Positions 44,427-55,403 of a DNA stretch of 64,000 nt are shown piece by piece. A program made the translations under genes and the position numbers. The stretch's first letter is position 1. Every line of letters begins with the position of its first letter. The DNA lies in contig NC_089441.1 in NCBI RefSeq assembly GCF_026210795.1, positions 2,728,001 to 2,792,000 on the forward strand, written 5' to 3'. The notes below the pieces were generated by a model. It was not told where the DNA came from, did no database searches, and was given only the letters and a program-made list of their open reading frames with translations. The DNA is from Rhizophagus irregularis. Lineage: Eukaryota > Glomeromycota > Glomeromycetes > Glomerales > Glomeraceae.

Positions 44427-44896
44427 TAGAGTTTAGAATCGGTTGCACTAACTGGTTTAAAAATCAGTTTCAACCGATTTTTTGGCAATTCAGTTTGACC
44501 TGAATTCATATTCTAAAACTAAAACAGGTGCAACTGGATTTCCAACTCGGTTTGATATTGAAACTTTATAGTGCTGGCCTGAATTACGAATTAAAATCAC
44601 GTGACCACAGCTAAATAGTTTAACCACTAGGTAAATTATATTACACAAAATTTTATTACAAATAATTTTGTCCCACAAAATTTCATAATGTATTACACAA
44701 GGGTTATAATTCTGGCCAGAATTATAACTTGGCCAGATTTATACTAATCACATTTAATTCTGGCCGGAATTATCAAATATATATAATTCGGTTATTTAAT
44801 TTCAATTGGGTTTTGCAAAATCGATTTGAAATGGATCGAACTGGTTGCATCCGTTTTAAATTCAGTTTTTGAAAATAGAACCAGTTCCAAACTCCA
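44427..44896. mobile_element. 470-bp MULE-type MITE
   Basis: Perfect 9-bp TSD AGTAACAAT (44418-44426 and 44897-44905). TIR left AGAGTTTAGAATCGGTT, reverse complement of right GGAGTTTGGAACTGGTT. Internal direct repeats of CGGTTGCAC / TGGTTGCATCCG. It sits at the 3' end of the decayed gene at 40795-44429. Confidence 0.88.
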
Positions 44897-44905
44897 GTAA
44901 CAATA

Positions 44906-45535
44906 ATATATTTAAACTTCCAAATTTTAACAATAGAAATGTAGAATAAGTACAAAAAAATTTTTTTCATATATGTATAAATTTAAATTTTATATAAAAT
45001 TTTTATAAAAAATAAAAAATCCAGTAATTTAATATAGGTTTATATATAACTTTATAAATATTCATACTTAACTTGATAAAATTAAATACTTAATAATTCT
45101 ATATCTGCAGAACAACTTTATTTAACCCTTAAATATGTGTTTACTTTGAATAAGCTGTTGTAATTATATTAATAAAGTTAAAAAATAAGCACGCACTGTA
45201 ATTTTTACTATAAAAACTCAGTTTATTGTTAAAGCATAAATGATAAATAAATAAAATCAACGTGTGATGTAAGGGGGAATAGGATAAGTAACATATATCC
45301 TAGAAACAGGTTAAGATTCCTCCACTGGGATGTTAGATCGATATATTTACCATAGTAACACTACCAATTTTATAATTAAAATTCACTCTCATGTAACCAG
45401 TGACATTTAAGAGATTATGAAAAAAATAATTTTGGAAGGCAAAAAAACTAAGTCCCTCAAATAAATATAAATAGTGAAAACGTGGTAGGGTGTGGGTCAT
45501 GTGGAGGTAAAAAATTTAGTGGTATTACTGGGGAA
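44906..45535. other. AT-rich spacer upstream of the hAT MITE
   Basis: No ORF or repeat identified. 45250-45520 is somewhat less AT-rich, which may mark the outer promoter region of the host gene. Confidence 0.35.
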
Positions 45536-45543
45536 GATGATCG

Positions 45544-45929
45544 CAGAGACCCAGATTTATTCTGATATTAAATCACAAATTTTTATCATGATAATGGAAA
45601 AAATTCTGATTTTATTCTAATAAAAAATTACCAATTATAGTAAGAAACATTTAATAATTCTAGCCGGCTTACATCTTAATGCAGGCCAACTTAGGTTATG
45701 CTAGTAACATGACAATGATTTTAGCCAAAAACTGTATAGATATTGCAAAATTGCAAAATCACATTTTTTTATGATTTTTAACAATTTTATTCCGACACGT
45801 GACAACTAGCCAATCATTATTGCATATTTTATTGACTATATCGTGATAGAAGTTTCATTTTATTCCATAATACAGCAAAAATTCCGATATATTCATTTAT
45901 TATAAAAATGGAATTTTCCCGGGTCTCTG
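45544..45929. mobile_element. 386-bp hAT-type MITE in the upstream region of the host gene
   Basis: TIR CAGAGACCCAG at the left; CGGGTCTCTG at the right, inverted. Perfect 8-bp TSD GATGATCG (45536-45543, 45930-45937). The CAGAG-type ends and 8-bp TSD are classic hAT. It ends 125 bp before the ATG at 46055, so it is part of, or displaces, that gene's upstream control region. Confidence 0.92.
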
Positions 45930-45937
45930 GATGATCG

Positions 45938-46054
45938 ATACACACAAGTCACGTGGGGGTGGGAAATTTGATAAAAAGGCACGAGTGACGTAAATATATA
46001 ATTAGAGGAAAACAAACAGTTTTTCATACCTATGGCTAATGGCTTTTCGTGGTT
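45938..46054 (+). promoter_or_regulatory. Proximal 5' region of the intact host gene
   Basis: Contains a CACGTG box (AAGTCACGTGGGGG at 45948-45961) and GATAAAAAGGCACG, where the ATAAAA at about 45973 could act as a TATA-like element. An out-of-frame upstream ATG occurs at 46033. Promoter role is inferred from position. Confidence 0.35.
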
Positions 46055-47794
46055 ATGGAAAACCAAAAACAATTTAGTTTTAAACCTATATCTAAAAATG
46101 AAACTTTCCTTCTATCATATGACGAAATGCAGGATAAACTTAGCGAACTAGATTCTGTAAGCTTTTCTAGAGCTCGAAAAAGAAGGGAAAGCGCCGCAAT
46201 TTTTGATAGATTAAATGAAGGTTTGTAATTTGAATTTGCTTAATCTTTTATTTTATCCTGCCTTATTTTTAATGTATTTTATGAATAAAAATAGACACTA
46301 GTATAAATTTGTTGAATGACCCACTTGAATTACGGACATTTGAAGAGGAAGACGTCTTTGAGTTTCTGCCTAAAGAGATTCCTACGCCTGAAGTGAAATT
46401 TATTAATTACAAGTATGTTCTATTTTAATGGACTATTTTTTTTAATTATTATATTTGTTTTTTCTTTTAACAAAAATGTAGCCCTATAGGAAAGGACGAG
46501 GAAATTACGTGTTCCACTTCGCAAAATGACGATGTAAACGCGTCACAGAAGTATTTAAGCATTTCTTCGAATACTTCGGAAAATATACGTGAAATGCCAA
46601 AAAATACATATTTTTCCTTGAATGATGAATATCAGCAAAACGCGCAAGGTATCAATTTATTCACAATATTTGAAATTGGATCATAATATATTTACATGTT
46701 TGATATTAATTATCAATTTAGATATAAATAATTCTCTCAATAATGAAACAAGACGAAATGCCTCTACTCTACAAAAACGGTCAAATCAAGGTTTGGCATC
46801 AACCGATAACACAAACGACGAATCACTGCTTATTGAACAACGTGCACGAACTACTTTGAACCAGTTTAAAGAAGTGATGTCTAAATTTAAAATGACAAAT
46901 GTTAATGCGCAACCACTACCCGTTAAATCTGCTTCAAAACCGGAGTTGGTGGCAAACTTGTCTCATATAAAATGTCCGGATGATGTTGTATGTTTGGTTA
47001 ACCATCATTTGTATTCTCCGATCGGAATACATAGGACTTATCCTGCGCAAGAAATTAAAATACGAGAGCAACTCAACATTGATGTTAATGATAATGATTC
47101 ACCATTAAGGGAACATGCTACAAAAGAATTTGACCAATCTAGACTTTTTACAAGATATGAGAAACGAGAACTCTCAATTCAAAAAAATGAAATAACAAAG
47201 GTATCTATGGATTTTCAACAGCCAGTACTTTTGGGAAATATATCTAGGGAATCAACCATTGATAAAGGGATGATTCTAAGATGTGAAAACAAATTTAGTT
47301 TGGATTCTTTGATTCATTCCCAAAAGCCTGAGAATAATTCAAAAAATAAAGGAATGACATCAAAAGCTTTATATAAATCTGTTTCAATATCAAATAACGA
47401 AAAGCAAAGAAATATGAAACCAAATAATGAATCATCAACTGAAAATTTAGATGAAAGAAATGAATTTCGAAAAAGAAAGAATGAAAAGCCTTTATCACCA
47501 CATTTGAGTTATATAAACGATTCAAGTAAGATAGTCTACATAATTAAATTCGGTAATTTGAAATCAATAATTTTACATTTCCCTTTCGTTTCAGATAAAA
47601 TTCAAGCCATATCAGGCATATCTACAGCAGCCAAAAAAGTGAAGAAGACTCAACCATCAAATTTGAGAGCACCAACTTCCATCTCACGTTTGAAAAAGAA
47701 AGTTGGCTCTTTGAATAGCTCAAATATGGATGGTTTTAAAGCCTCAACTAATTCACAATTGCGTCGAACCTCTAATACTAAACAATGGAAATAA
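46055..47794 (+). CDS. Intact five-exon host gene, 484 residues, function unrecognised
   Basis: Exons 46055-46220, 46295-46412, 46482-46648, 46722-47525 and 47595-47794. Every intron is GT-AG and 66-74 bp, and the coding total is 1,455 nt, exactly 485 codons, with no break. The protein starts MENQKQFSFKPISKNETFLL and has a basic SFSRARKRRESAAIFDRLNE segment, an acidic FEEEDVFEFLPKEIP stretch, a Ser/Asn-rich middle, and the more conserved-looking IKCPDDVVCLVNHHLYSPIG plus YPAQEIKIREQL. The C-terminus is basic and Ser/Lys-rich (AAKKVKKTQPSNLRAPTSIS, SRLKKKVGSLNSS). No transmembrane segment or signal peptide. Low complexity plus basic tail suggests a nuclear or chromatin/cytoskeleton-associated protein, but this is a guess. 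The last intron is a multiple of three without stops, so retention would add 23 residues. Confidence 0.85.
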
Positions 47795-48462
47795 GTTTAT
47801 TGTGAATGAGTTTAGTTAACATAAAATGGGATGTTATTGCTATACACTTTCTCTGACTATTTATAGGGTTAATATTCAATTCGTTAACTCGTTAACCATT
47901 TGCAATTGATTAAAAAATAATACGTATTTTTACGACAAAATTCTGTAGAAATTCTTGAACCTATGCTCGACTAGTAACAATTAAAAATCCTAAAAAGAAT
48001 CATTTTATGGCACAAATTTAAGCATTTTTTTGGTTAAAGTTAATATTATTTATATAAAAATTGAAGAAATAATTACCCATTACGGACCGAGTTCATAATT
48101 TCTTTTTTATCTTATCAGGTTTTTGCACTGCCTTCTTGTCTCCTAGATGACAATGAACCAACAACTAAGGCGAAAACCAGTGGTATATTATCGTCCACAT
48201 ATGTGGTATGAGATATACGTATATACACCACAGTTTATCTTTGTTTATTTATATATATCAATCACTGCGCATGTAATAAAATTTAAGGGCAAATTTTTCT
48301 TATATTAAAAATTATGGTGCCGACGTGCTGTATAGTTATTAATTATATACGCCCTGTTCGTATCGATCGGATCGGAAAAAAAATTAACCAGTCAAACTAC
48401 AGTGCACAATTTGTATAGCTCGATCGGATCATATCATAAACAATAAATATGGTTTGTCACTA
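47795..48462. other. Downstream region of the host gene
   Basis: No AATAAA close to the stop was noted with confidence. The stretch is non-coding and contains palindromic CGATCGGATCGG words at 48365-48432. Nothing further can be supported. Confidence 0.4.
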
Positions 48463-48739
48463 GGCCAGTTCATAATTGATTGAACGGGATATTTGGTCGG
48501 TTGCACTAAAAATTCAGACCAATAAATTTAACTGTAGAATGATCAACTGACCGTTCAACGTGAACCACCAAAAACGTAGGTCGTTTTGGTCGAGTAGACA
48601 AAAATACTGACAAAAATAAACAAAGCCATAACTATTGGTTGCCTTATGTTTATCAATCAAACCAACTCAAAATTGAACTTTGATCATGAGATTAGTGTAA
48701 CATGACCAAAAAAGCCGATCGAACAATTATGAACTGGCC
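48463..48739. mobile_element. 277-bp TA-flanked MITE
   Basis: TIR GGCCAGTTCATAATTG at the left; CAATTATGAACTGGCC at the right, perfectly inverted over 16 bp. TA on each side (48461-48462, 48740-48741) suggests Tc1/mariner-type mobilisation. No ORF. Confidence 0.88.
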
Positions 48740-49098
48740 TACTGGCATGCGTCAGTCGCGTTATTTTCGAATCCATAATTCTGACCAAATTTTGCTTAAT
48801 TGAATAAATTTTTAAATAAACCCAAAATCTAAAAAGAAAAATTTCCTTTTTTTCATTATATTTGTATAATAGTATTATAAATTCTTTATTATTTCAATAA
48901 TTTTAATTACAAAACAAACTATTTTCTAATTTAAAGAACAATCTGAATATTAAAAAAAGATGAATTAAATAGGAATTTAATATTAAAATATAATTAGACA
49001 AAAGTGGATTTACTAAAAATAATGAAAATTTTGTAATTTTTTTTAATTTAAAATAAATATATTATTCAAAAAATAATAAATAAATTTGGGTATTACTT

Positions 49099-49309
49099 AG
49101 GGGATGGCCAGAAATGACGTAATTTAAATTTTAGGATTTTTGACCCCCCTCCTTATGTCATCATTCATTTTAGGAAATGTAAAATTAAAACACAATTCTG
49201 GCTAGAATTATATTAACTACAAGTGTCTAAAATGGAAGATGTGTAACATCATCATGGTCTTAATTCCCCTCCCCCCCTAAGGAAATAACATCATTTCTGG
49301 CCATCCCCT
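49099..49309. mobile_element. 211-bp MITE with AGGGGATGGCCAGAAATGA ends
   Basis: Left AGGGGATGGCCAGAAATGA; right TCATTTCTGGCCATCCCCT, perfectly inverted over 19 bp. Internal CCCCCCTCC and TTCCCCTCCCCCCC tracts. Short flanks TACTT / TATC leave the TSD length unclear. Confidence 0.88.
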
Positions 49310-50301
49310 TATCACCATATGTAAAATATTTTTGAATTTTTAAAAATTTTTGACTGAGATATTATTCTTATTATAATATAAATATCATTACTATTTGCTA
49401 ATTTATAAGTAGAACAAGTTTCCCTTAAATTATAAAGGCTGTTGTTTAAATAGTTTTTGAGAAAAACAGGAAAGTTTAATTTTATAAGTAAAATACAATT
49501 TTTTGTTTTAAAAAAGATTTTTTTTAGTCAAATTTTCAAAATTTTAGTGTGACTAGTATTTACTCAGATTTGTTTTACACATTTATTATTTAAATTGAAA
49601 TTTTTTAAAAAAATTTATAATGTGTTTTTTAATTTTAGCCAAAATTATAATTTTAAATTTTATCATTATTTCATATTAAATTCAATAATAAACAAAAATC
49701 TTATTGGTGATTGAAAAGTTACACCTAAAAATAAAATATTTATTATTAATTAAAGGATTCTTATTAAAATTTTATTTCTTTTTTTATTAAAAAATCAATT
49801 TTTTTGTGTTTATGCAAAAACTACCTGAATAACTATTATTAAGCCCTTAGAAAATCTCAAACTTTTAAAAGGATTTCAAAAAAAGTTTATTTTTTAATAT
49901 AAATTTCAGAAATTAGTAAAGTATATAATGTTTTATCAAATTACTTAGTAATTTCTATAGAAATTTATACATATTTAAAAAAAACCCTAACTCTAATTCT
50001 AATCCTATATCATAAAATAAAATAATTCAAATATAATTACACAAATTTTCTTTAGTATAAAAATGATTTTATATTACATGTATGATGATTAATATATATT
50101 AATATTTGAAATGTATAGTAAAAAAAAAAACTTTATATTTATCTATTTTATTTGTTTATTTTTAAAAAACTATTATAGCTTTAATTTATTATAAAATATT
50201 TTTCTTTTTAAAATTTATAAATTTCCGTTTATACTTATTATAAACTTTTAATTTATTATAAAATATTTTTCTCTTTTTAAAATTTATAAATAAAAAAAAT
50301 A
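49310..50301. other. AT-rich non-coding stretch
   Basis: About 1 kb with long T and A runs. A near-duplicate pair TTTATTATAAAATATTTTTC occurs at about 50186 and 50252. No ORF or RNA gene. Confidence 0.45.
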
Positions 50302-53300
50302 GGATTAATTTTACATTCACCTCCGGTGAATTTCACCAGGATGAATTTTGCTATGATTTGCATTATGCATAAATTTAATAAATTTTATGGTGAAATTCAC
50401 CGTAGGTGAATTTCACCTTGATTTTCATAAATTTTTTAAAATGGTTTCCCCTGAATATACCAAGACGCCACTTTTCTCATTTTGTTATTTTTTTAAAGAA
50501 AATCCTTCTTTCTTAATAATAAATAACTTTGAATAGTTAGTTTCTTTAATAATAATATGGAATTTAATGCTTTTTGTTCTGATTATCATAATAATAATTA
50601 TGAGACAAGTGCTTTTATTTCAACATATTCTGAACCTTTTAATGATAATTTTACCAATATAAACCTTTCACTATATTCCGAACCTTTTAATATAAACTTT
50701 TTGCCATCATCTTTGGAACTTTCTGAGCCACCTTTTGTATCACCTGTATTACCATTTGTATCACCTGTTGAACCACTTTTAACTTCAGATGATAATTTTA
50801 CAGATATAGAAACTTCGTTACCTTTAGAACCATCTTTTGGTAATAGTAATTATCAATATAATTTGGCTGTAGGAGATTCTTTTGATGATTGGTTATTAGT
50901 TGATACATTTATGCATCAATATTGCTTAGAACGTGGTTTTGGATATCAAATTTTCTGTAATGATAAAGATCCTAATGATTCAACTATTATCAGACGTAAA
51001 TCATTTCGTTGTTCATCAAGTGGTAATTATGAACCTAGAAAATTAATGGATCAAAAATTACATCGGTTACGTGGTACGATTAAAACCAATTGTGAATGGC
51101 ATGTTAACTTTACATTTCCTAAATCTGCACATCAAATGAGATTCTTGTAGCCGTTAAAAGATGTGCGTAATCATGAGGTAAATCCTGCACAAATATCTCA
51201 TATTATTGCTAGATATAGACGTCTTGATAGTGAAATGATTCAAGATTTAAAGTTTTTTTCAGATTGTAAGGTTGCGCCAATTACACAATTAAGAGACTTT
51301 AAAAAAAAGTATCCAGAACATGTATTTCACAAGCAAGACGTTTATAATGCAATTTATAAATTGCGTCAAAGTAATAGAGATGAAAAACTGGACTCAGTTT
51401 TATTTCTTAATGTACTTTTAGAAAAAATGACTCAAGACCCACGTTGGAAGATTTATATTAAACATTCTGGTAATGAATGTCGTTTATCAGGCATCTTTTG
51501 GATGTCTCCCTCTCAACAAGAATTATATCAACGATTTTCTGATGTAGTATTAAACGATAATACTTGTAAGACCAATAAATACAATATGTATTTGAGTGTG
51601 TTAATGGTAAAAGACAACTATGGACGATTTCGAAATATAGCAAATGCACTAGTGGAAGACAAAATGGCATCTACATACACATGGATTTTGCAATGTTTAA
51701 TGAAAGCTACTGATAATATTGCGCCAAAAGCATTTTGGACAGATTCAGAGCCAGGATTAATTAATGCAGCTTCTCAAATTTTTCCTACAACGCCACATTT
51801 TTATTGTTTATTTCATATTTGGCAAAATATAATTAAGAATCTTAAATCAAAATTAGGATTAAGATTTCATGCTTTCAGTAAGGCTTTTTATTCATGTAGA
51901 AACGTACTAAGCATAGAATTATTTGAGCAACGTTGGGCATTTATGATAAATGAATTTCCAGAGTGTGAACGTATATATTAAGGGCGTTATATGGTAATAG
52001 AATCAGTTGGGCTAAAGCTTATATGCCATTCCAGTTTAATGGTGGTATACAAAGTACCCAAAGTGTAGAATCGTTTAATGGTATTATTAAAAGGTCTTTA
52101 AATTCAGCAAGTACTCTTTGTGATATTGCAGAAACAATTGATAAAAGACATCAGGAGGAGTTTAAGTACTGTCAATTAACAGATATTAAGGCGAAATATA
52201 CACCAATTGGATTACCACATCTTTCATCTCAATTTTTTTCAAGTGTTGATGCAATTATTGTGAAATTTTTATCACCTTTTATATTATCTTTACAACGATA
52301 TCAAATTTCACAATCTTTTACATATGAAGGACAGTTAACATCATACTTATTTGAGGTATGTTAATAACACGTTGAATTAGTTTGTTAATAAGTTGAGATA
52401 GAGTTTAACATAAATTTTTGTTATAGAATTTACAAGCTGAAACCATTGATGATAATTTCATAGAAGAAGTGGTAGATGAACCACAAATAACATTGAAGGT
52501 TATACTTGATGGTATAGATACGTCAAATATTATTGAAGTATGGAGAATTATTAGAATAGGAGGTATTTCTAGTAAAGAAAATCTGGTGGCTTTTTTTAGT
52601 GAGTGGGACTCATATTTGTACGTGTATGGAATCTATTACAAAAGGAATTATTTGCCATCACTTTTGGCGAGTAATGCTTTATTCAAGTACTGCAAGATTC
52701 CATATTAGTATTATACCTATCAGATGGTATAAAGATGAAATTTTAATGAAATTAGATGATATTCTTGATAATTCACCAGTACTTACAGCATTAGAGTCAT
52801 CTACTGAAGTTAATACAACATCACGAACAGTAGATTTTACTCTTCAAAGTCTAAGACAACTTCAAGGATCTTATTCATAAAGAAAAATGCTCAGAGAATT
52901 ATTCCTCAAAGATATCGTTTTGGCGTAGCATTTTCAACTGCTAAAACTGCAATTAATATTGCATTAGAAACTGGAAGTGATACTGAATTAGTAAAATTAT
53001 TAAAAGATTTCATTTTGAATAAGCAAAGGAGTCGTGATGGTGATGGTATTGAATCAGAAATTATTAATGTAGTTGTGGAAAGTAATAGTCAAATTGTTTC
53101 CTTACAGGAGAATTTGATTAATCAAACTACAAATCCATATGTTACTAAAATTCGAGGAGCTCCAAGTAAAAAAAGAATAAAAAGTGCTATAGAGATTTCA
53201 GGAAGGAGTGTGATACATGACATTACAAGTCAAACTAATATTCAACAAAGTAATGATGGTGATATAACGTCAAGATCACAACGAAAATGCAGTCTTTGTG

Positions 53301-53847
53301 GAAAACCAGGTCATTATCAGAAAAGATGTCCAAATGGTAGAGAGTAGATGCGAAATCAACATATGATATAGTGTAAGTTTGTTAGATTATTTGATTATCC
53401 AATAGTTGTTATAGTAATTTATATATGCGCATTACTAATTAATTATTGAATTGCGTTACGTATTACTTAATTAGAGCGAACGCAAAATTGTACAATGTTG
53501 TGATACGTTTTTTAGGGGGAATTAAAAAGGTGGGTGGGAGGTTTGGGAGGTTTGGGGAAAAAAATAAAGTCTTTTCCGAATAATTTTTTTTTAATTGATT
53601 ACTTCTAATGAAACTTGATCAATTTTTACTCAATAATTATAATAAAATATTCATTAGAAAGGGGAGAAAATTTTACATATTTTTATTCATTTTTATTGTA
53701 CTTTTTATTGTATTTTTAATTACATAATATCATGTTAAAAATTGTACTTTTTTTAAAAACGAATTTTAATATAATAATTATAAATCACGTGATATGGTAA
53801 AATTCACCTCCGGTGAATTTCACCTCCGGTGAGCATTAAAATGATCC
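50302..53847 (+). mobile_element. MULE element B, full length, perfect 9-bp TSD
   Basis: 3,546 bp. Left end GGATTAATTTTACATTCACC, with CTCCGGTGAATTTCACC following; right end GGTGAGCATTAAAATGATCC. TSD AAAAAAATA at 50293-50301 and 53848-53856. Subterminal CACCTCCGGTGAATTTCACC palindromes at both ends are candidate transposase-binding sites. It carries one gene on the + strand. Confidence 0.94.
50557..53347 (+). pseudogene. MULE transposase with SWIM finger and zinc knuckle (element B), broken
   Basis: Starts MEFNAFCSDYHNNNYETSAF. FAR1-like domain: DSFDDWLLVDTFMHQYCLER, CNDKDPND. After a TAG at 51148-51150 the frame continues with HEVNPAQISHIIARYRRLDS. MULE core: VVLNDNTCKTNKYNMYLSVL, NALVEDKMASTYTWILQCL, FWTDSEPGLINAA, HFYCLFHIWQNI. 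Frameshift near 51975, then WAKAYMPFQFNGGIQSTQSV. A 71-bp intron lies at 52356-52426. SWIM motif HICTCMESITKGIICHHFW in a shifted frame (52606-52660), then FHISIIPIRWYKDEIL. Further breaks near 52590 and 52880. C-terminal knuckle CSLCGKPGHYQKRCP. Catalytic acidic positions are still readable. It shares the whole architecture with element C. Confidence 0.85.
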
Positions 53848-53996
53848 AAAAAAATATATTAAAATTATAATTAAATCTTAGTTAATAAATTTTATTTATT
53901 AATTGCCGATCTGCATGTAATCAATAGAATTTACATAGTAAAATGCAGTGTTATATTAATTAATAAAAAAAATGCTGTTTGAAATCTATGTTTCCA

Positions 53997-54838
53997 GGAC
54001 CCTCTTACTTCTAATAGAGATCACCCACAAGCCTAAGGTAAAAATTACATAGAAAAGTCAAAAAAACTGGTTGAATTCATAAGGTAAAATTCTTTATAAA
54101 TTAAAAAAAGTAAATGTAATTCCATGGTAAATTTTTTTTATGTAACTGTTAAGTATATGGTAAAATTAAACAGAATTTTAAAATGTAACTTGTAATTATA
54201 AGGTAAAATTTATGATTTCGTAAAATTTATTAGTATATACTATTTTTAGCACAAAGTTTATTACACAGACACGTAAAATTTTATTACACAAACACGTAAA
54301 ATTTATTATATTATTTTTAGCATAAGTTCATTATACAGACACATAAAATTTCATTACAAAAATGCAGATACATATAAATTTATTACACAAACACGTAAAA
54401 TTAAAAAAATAAATATGTAAAAAAGAATTTTTATAGATATCCGTGTAAGGGTGGTTGGGGGTGGTAGGTAGGATAAATTAAAATTATTTTTTTTTATTTT
54501 TTTTGTCAAAAAATAATATATATATATCTATAACTATTGATCAATTTTGAATTTATTTTAAATAGGAACTTTTTTACATTTTTTTAAAATAATTATATCT
54601 AAAAATTAGGCCAATTTTAAAAGAAATAAAAAGTACTAAATGTATAAAATAAATTATGTTTTATATAATCTATAATTATAAATGTTACTGAACTTGTAAG
54701 ATAAAAATATATATGATTTAAAAATGTAACTGAAAAGCTGGTAGAATTACTTAGTAAAAGGAAAATTTGGAGTAAAGTAAATTTACATATAAACCTTAAA
54801 AATTTTACGGTGACCACTATTAGAAGTAAGCGGGGTCC
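53997..54838. mobile_element. MITE family 2 (CCGCTTACTT), copy 2, 842 bp
   Basis: Left GGACCCTCTTACTTCTAATA, right TATTAGAAGTAAGCGGGGTCC-like end, inverted. Subterminal GAGATCACC / GGTGACC. Flanks TCTATGTTTCC and CTATTTCC may be a decayed 8-bp TSD. Internal repeated TTTATTACACAAACACGTAA words. No ORF. Confidence 0.8.
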
Positions 54839-55403
54839 TCTATTTCCCAAGAAATAACAACGTAAAATACATACATAACACCAAAAAAACGGGTGCTATT
54901 ATATCAGAATTTCATTATTATGGCTATATTTATATGACTTGTTTATTATTTTTTAAGAAAAATTCAAGATAACTATTCCTATTTTGAAATTACATTAAAA
55001 CAGGATCCCAGATAATTATAATTGAGGTCATATCTTACTATGTTTTAAATTTTATTTTTCTTTTAACATGTAATTTTATTAAGTTAATATTATTTTTTAC
55101 CATAGAAAAAAATGTTTCTTTTGAAGAGAAGAATCTTTTGATACCAAAATCTTGCAAATTTCCTTATTAGAATTTGAGATAAGTATCATTACACAGGCAA
55201 AATTTGGCAAAAAAATATACGCTTTTTCACTATCAGTATACATGAAAATATACAAAAAAATAAAAATTACTATTATTAAATATTACTTTTTAAGTAACAA
55301 AATTATAGATAATAGGAGGGCAATTATTATTACAAAGTTTTGTATTTATAGTTTTAAAAGTAAGTTCAGGATGACAAGGGTAAATTTTTAGCATAGAAAA
55401 TAT
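54839..55403. other. AT-rich spacer
   Basis: No feature apart from the left TSD of the following hAT-type element (55396-55403). The open frame 55152-55391 is AT-composition noise. Confidence 0.4.

Larger units (their letters stand above)
40795..44429 (+). pseudogene. Decayed multi-copy gene of unknown function, broken by several inserted elements
   Basis: Readable blocks: KKRTDKDPDYNKLEEYNAPI (40808); LYSKEELKQFESDYQKIIIQ, LSNKIKKMSSILYKKQKVLK, NKFEIMLEEADADLIGFFDE (41626-41860); then after a MITE, NKYINGIKADIGLYLETSEV, IDILANIGLSVSRKTVNRQK, NMFILNIDNYHYIYRRNQ; PTICD, stop, PGQVNLKRAI (42850-42900); after a foldback, IIPMISPLHISLNSKETLFQ, ILAQKPKPRLINLILNLTYY; and 44001-44429 YNKAPLIFLSDVFYWTLNNY, NLPIFNDYFVKNFHSSLKYQ. 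I recall this as a repeated family in Rhizophagus-like genomes with motifs ADWPGQ and NKAPLVFLSDVFYW; function unknown, possibly transposon-derived. TGA replaces Trp at DWPGQ (42868) and YYGWxN (43873), with several frameshifts. Confidence 0.6.

Noticed and set aside
46055-47794. Shugoshin or another named kinetochore protein for the intact gene
   Set aside because: The basic C-terminus was suggestive, but no coiled-coil N-terminus or diagnostic motif is visible, so no name is given.
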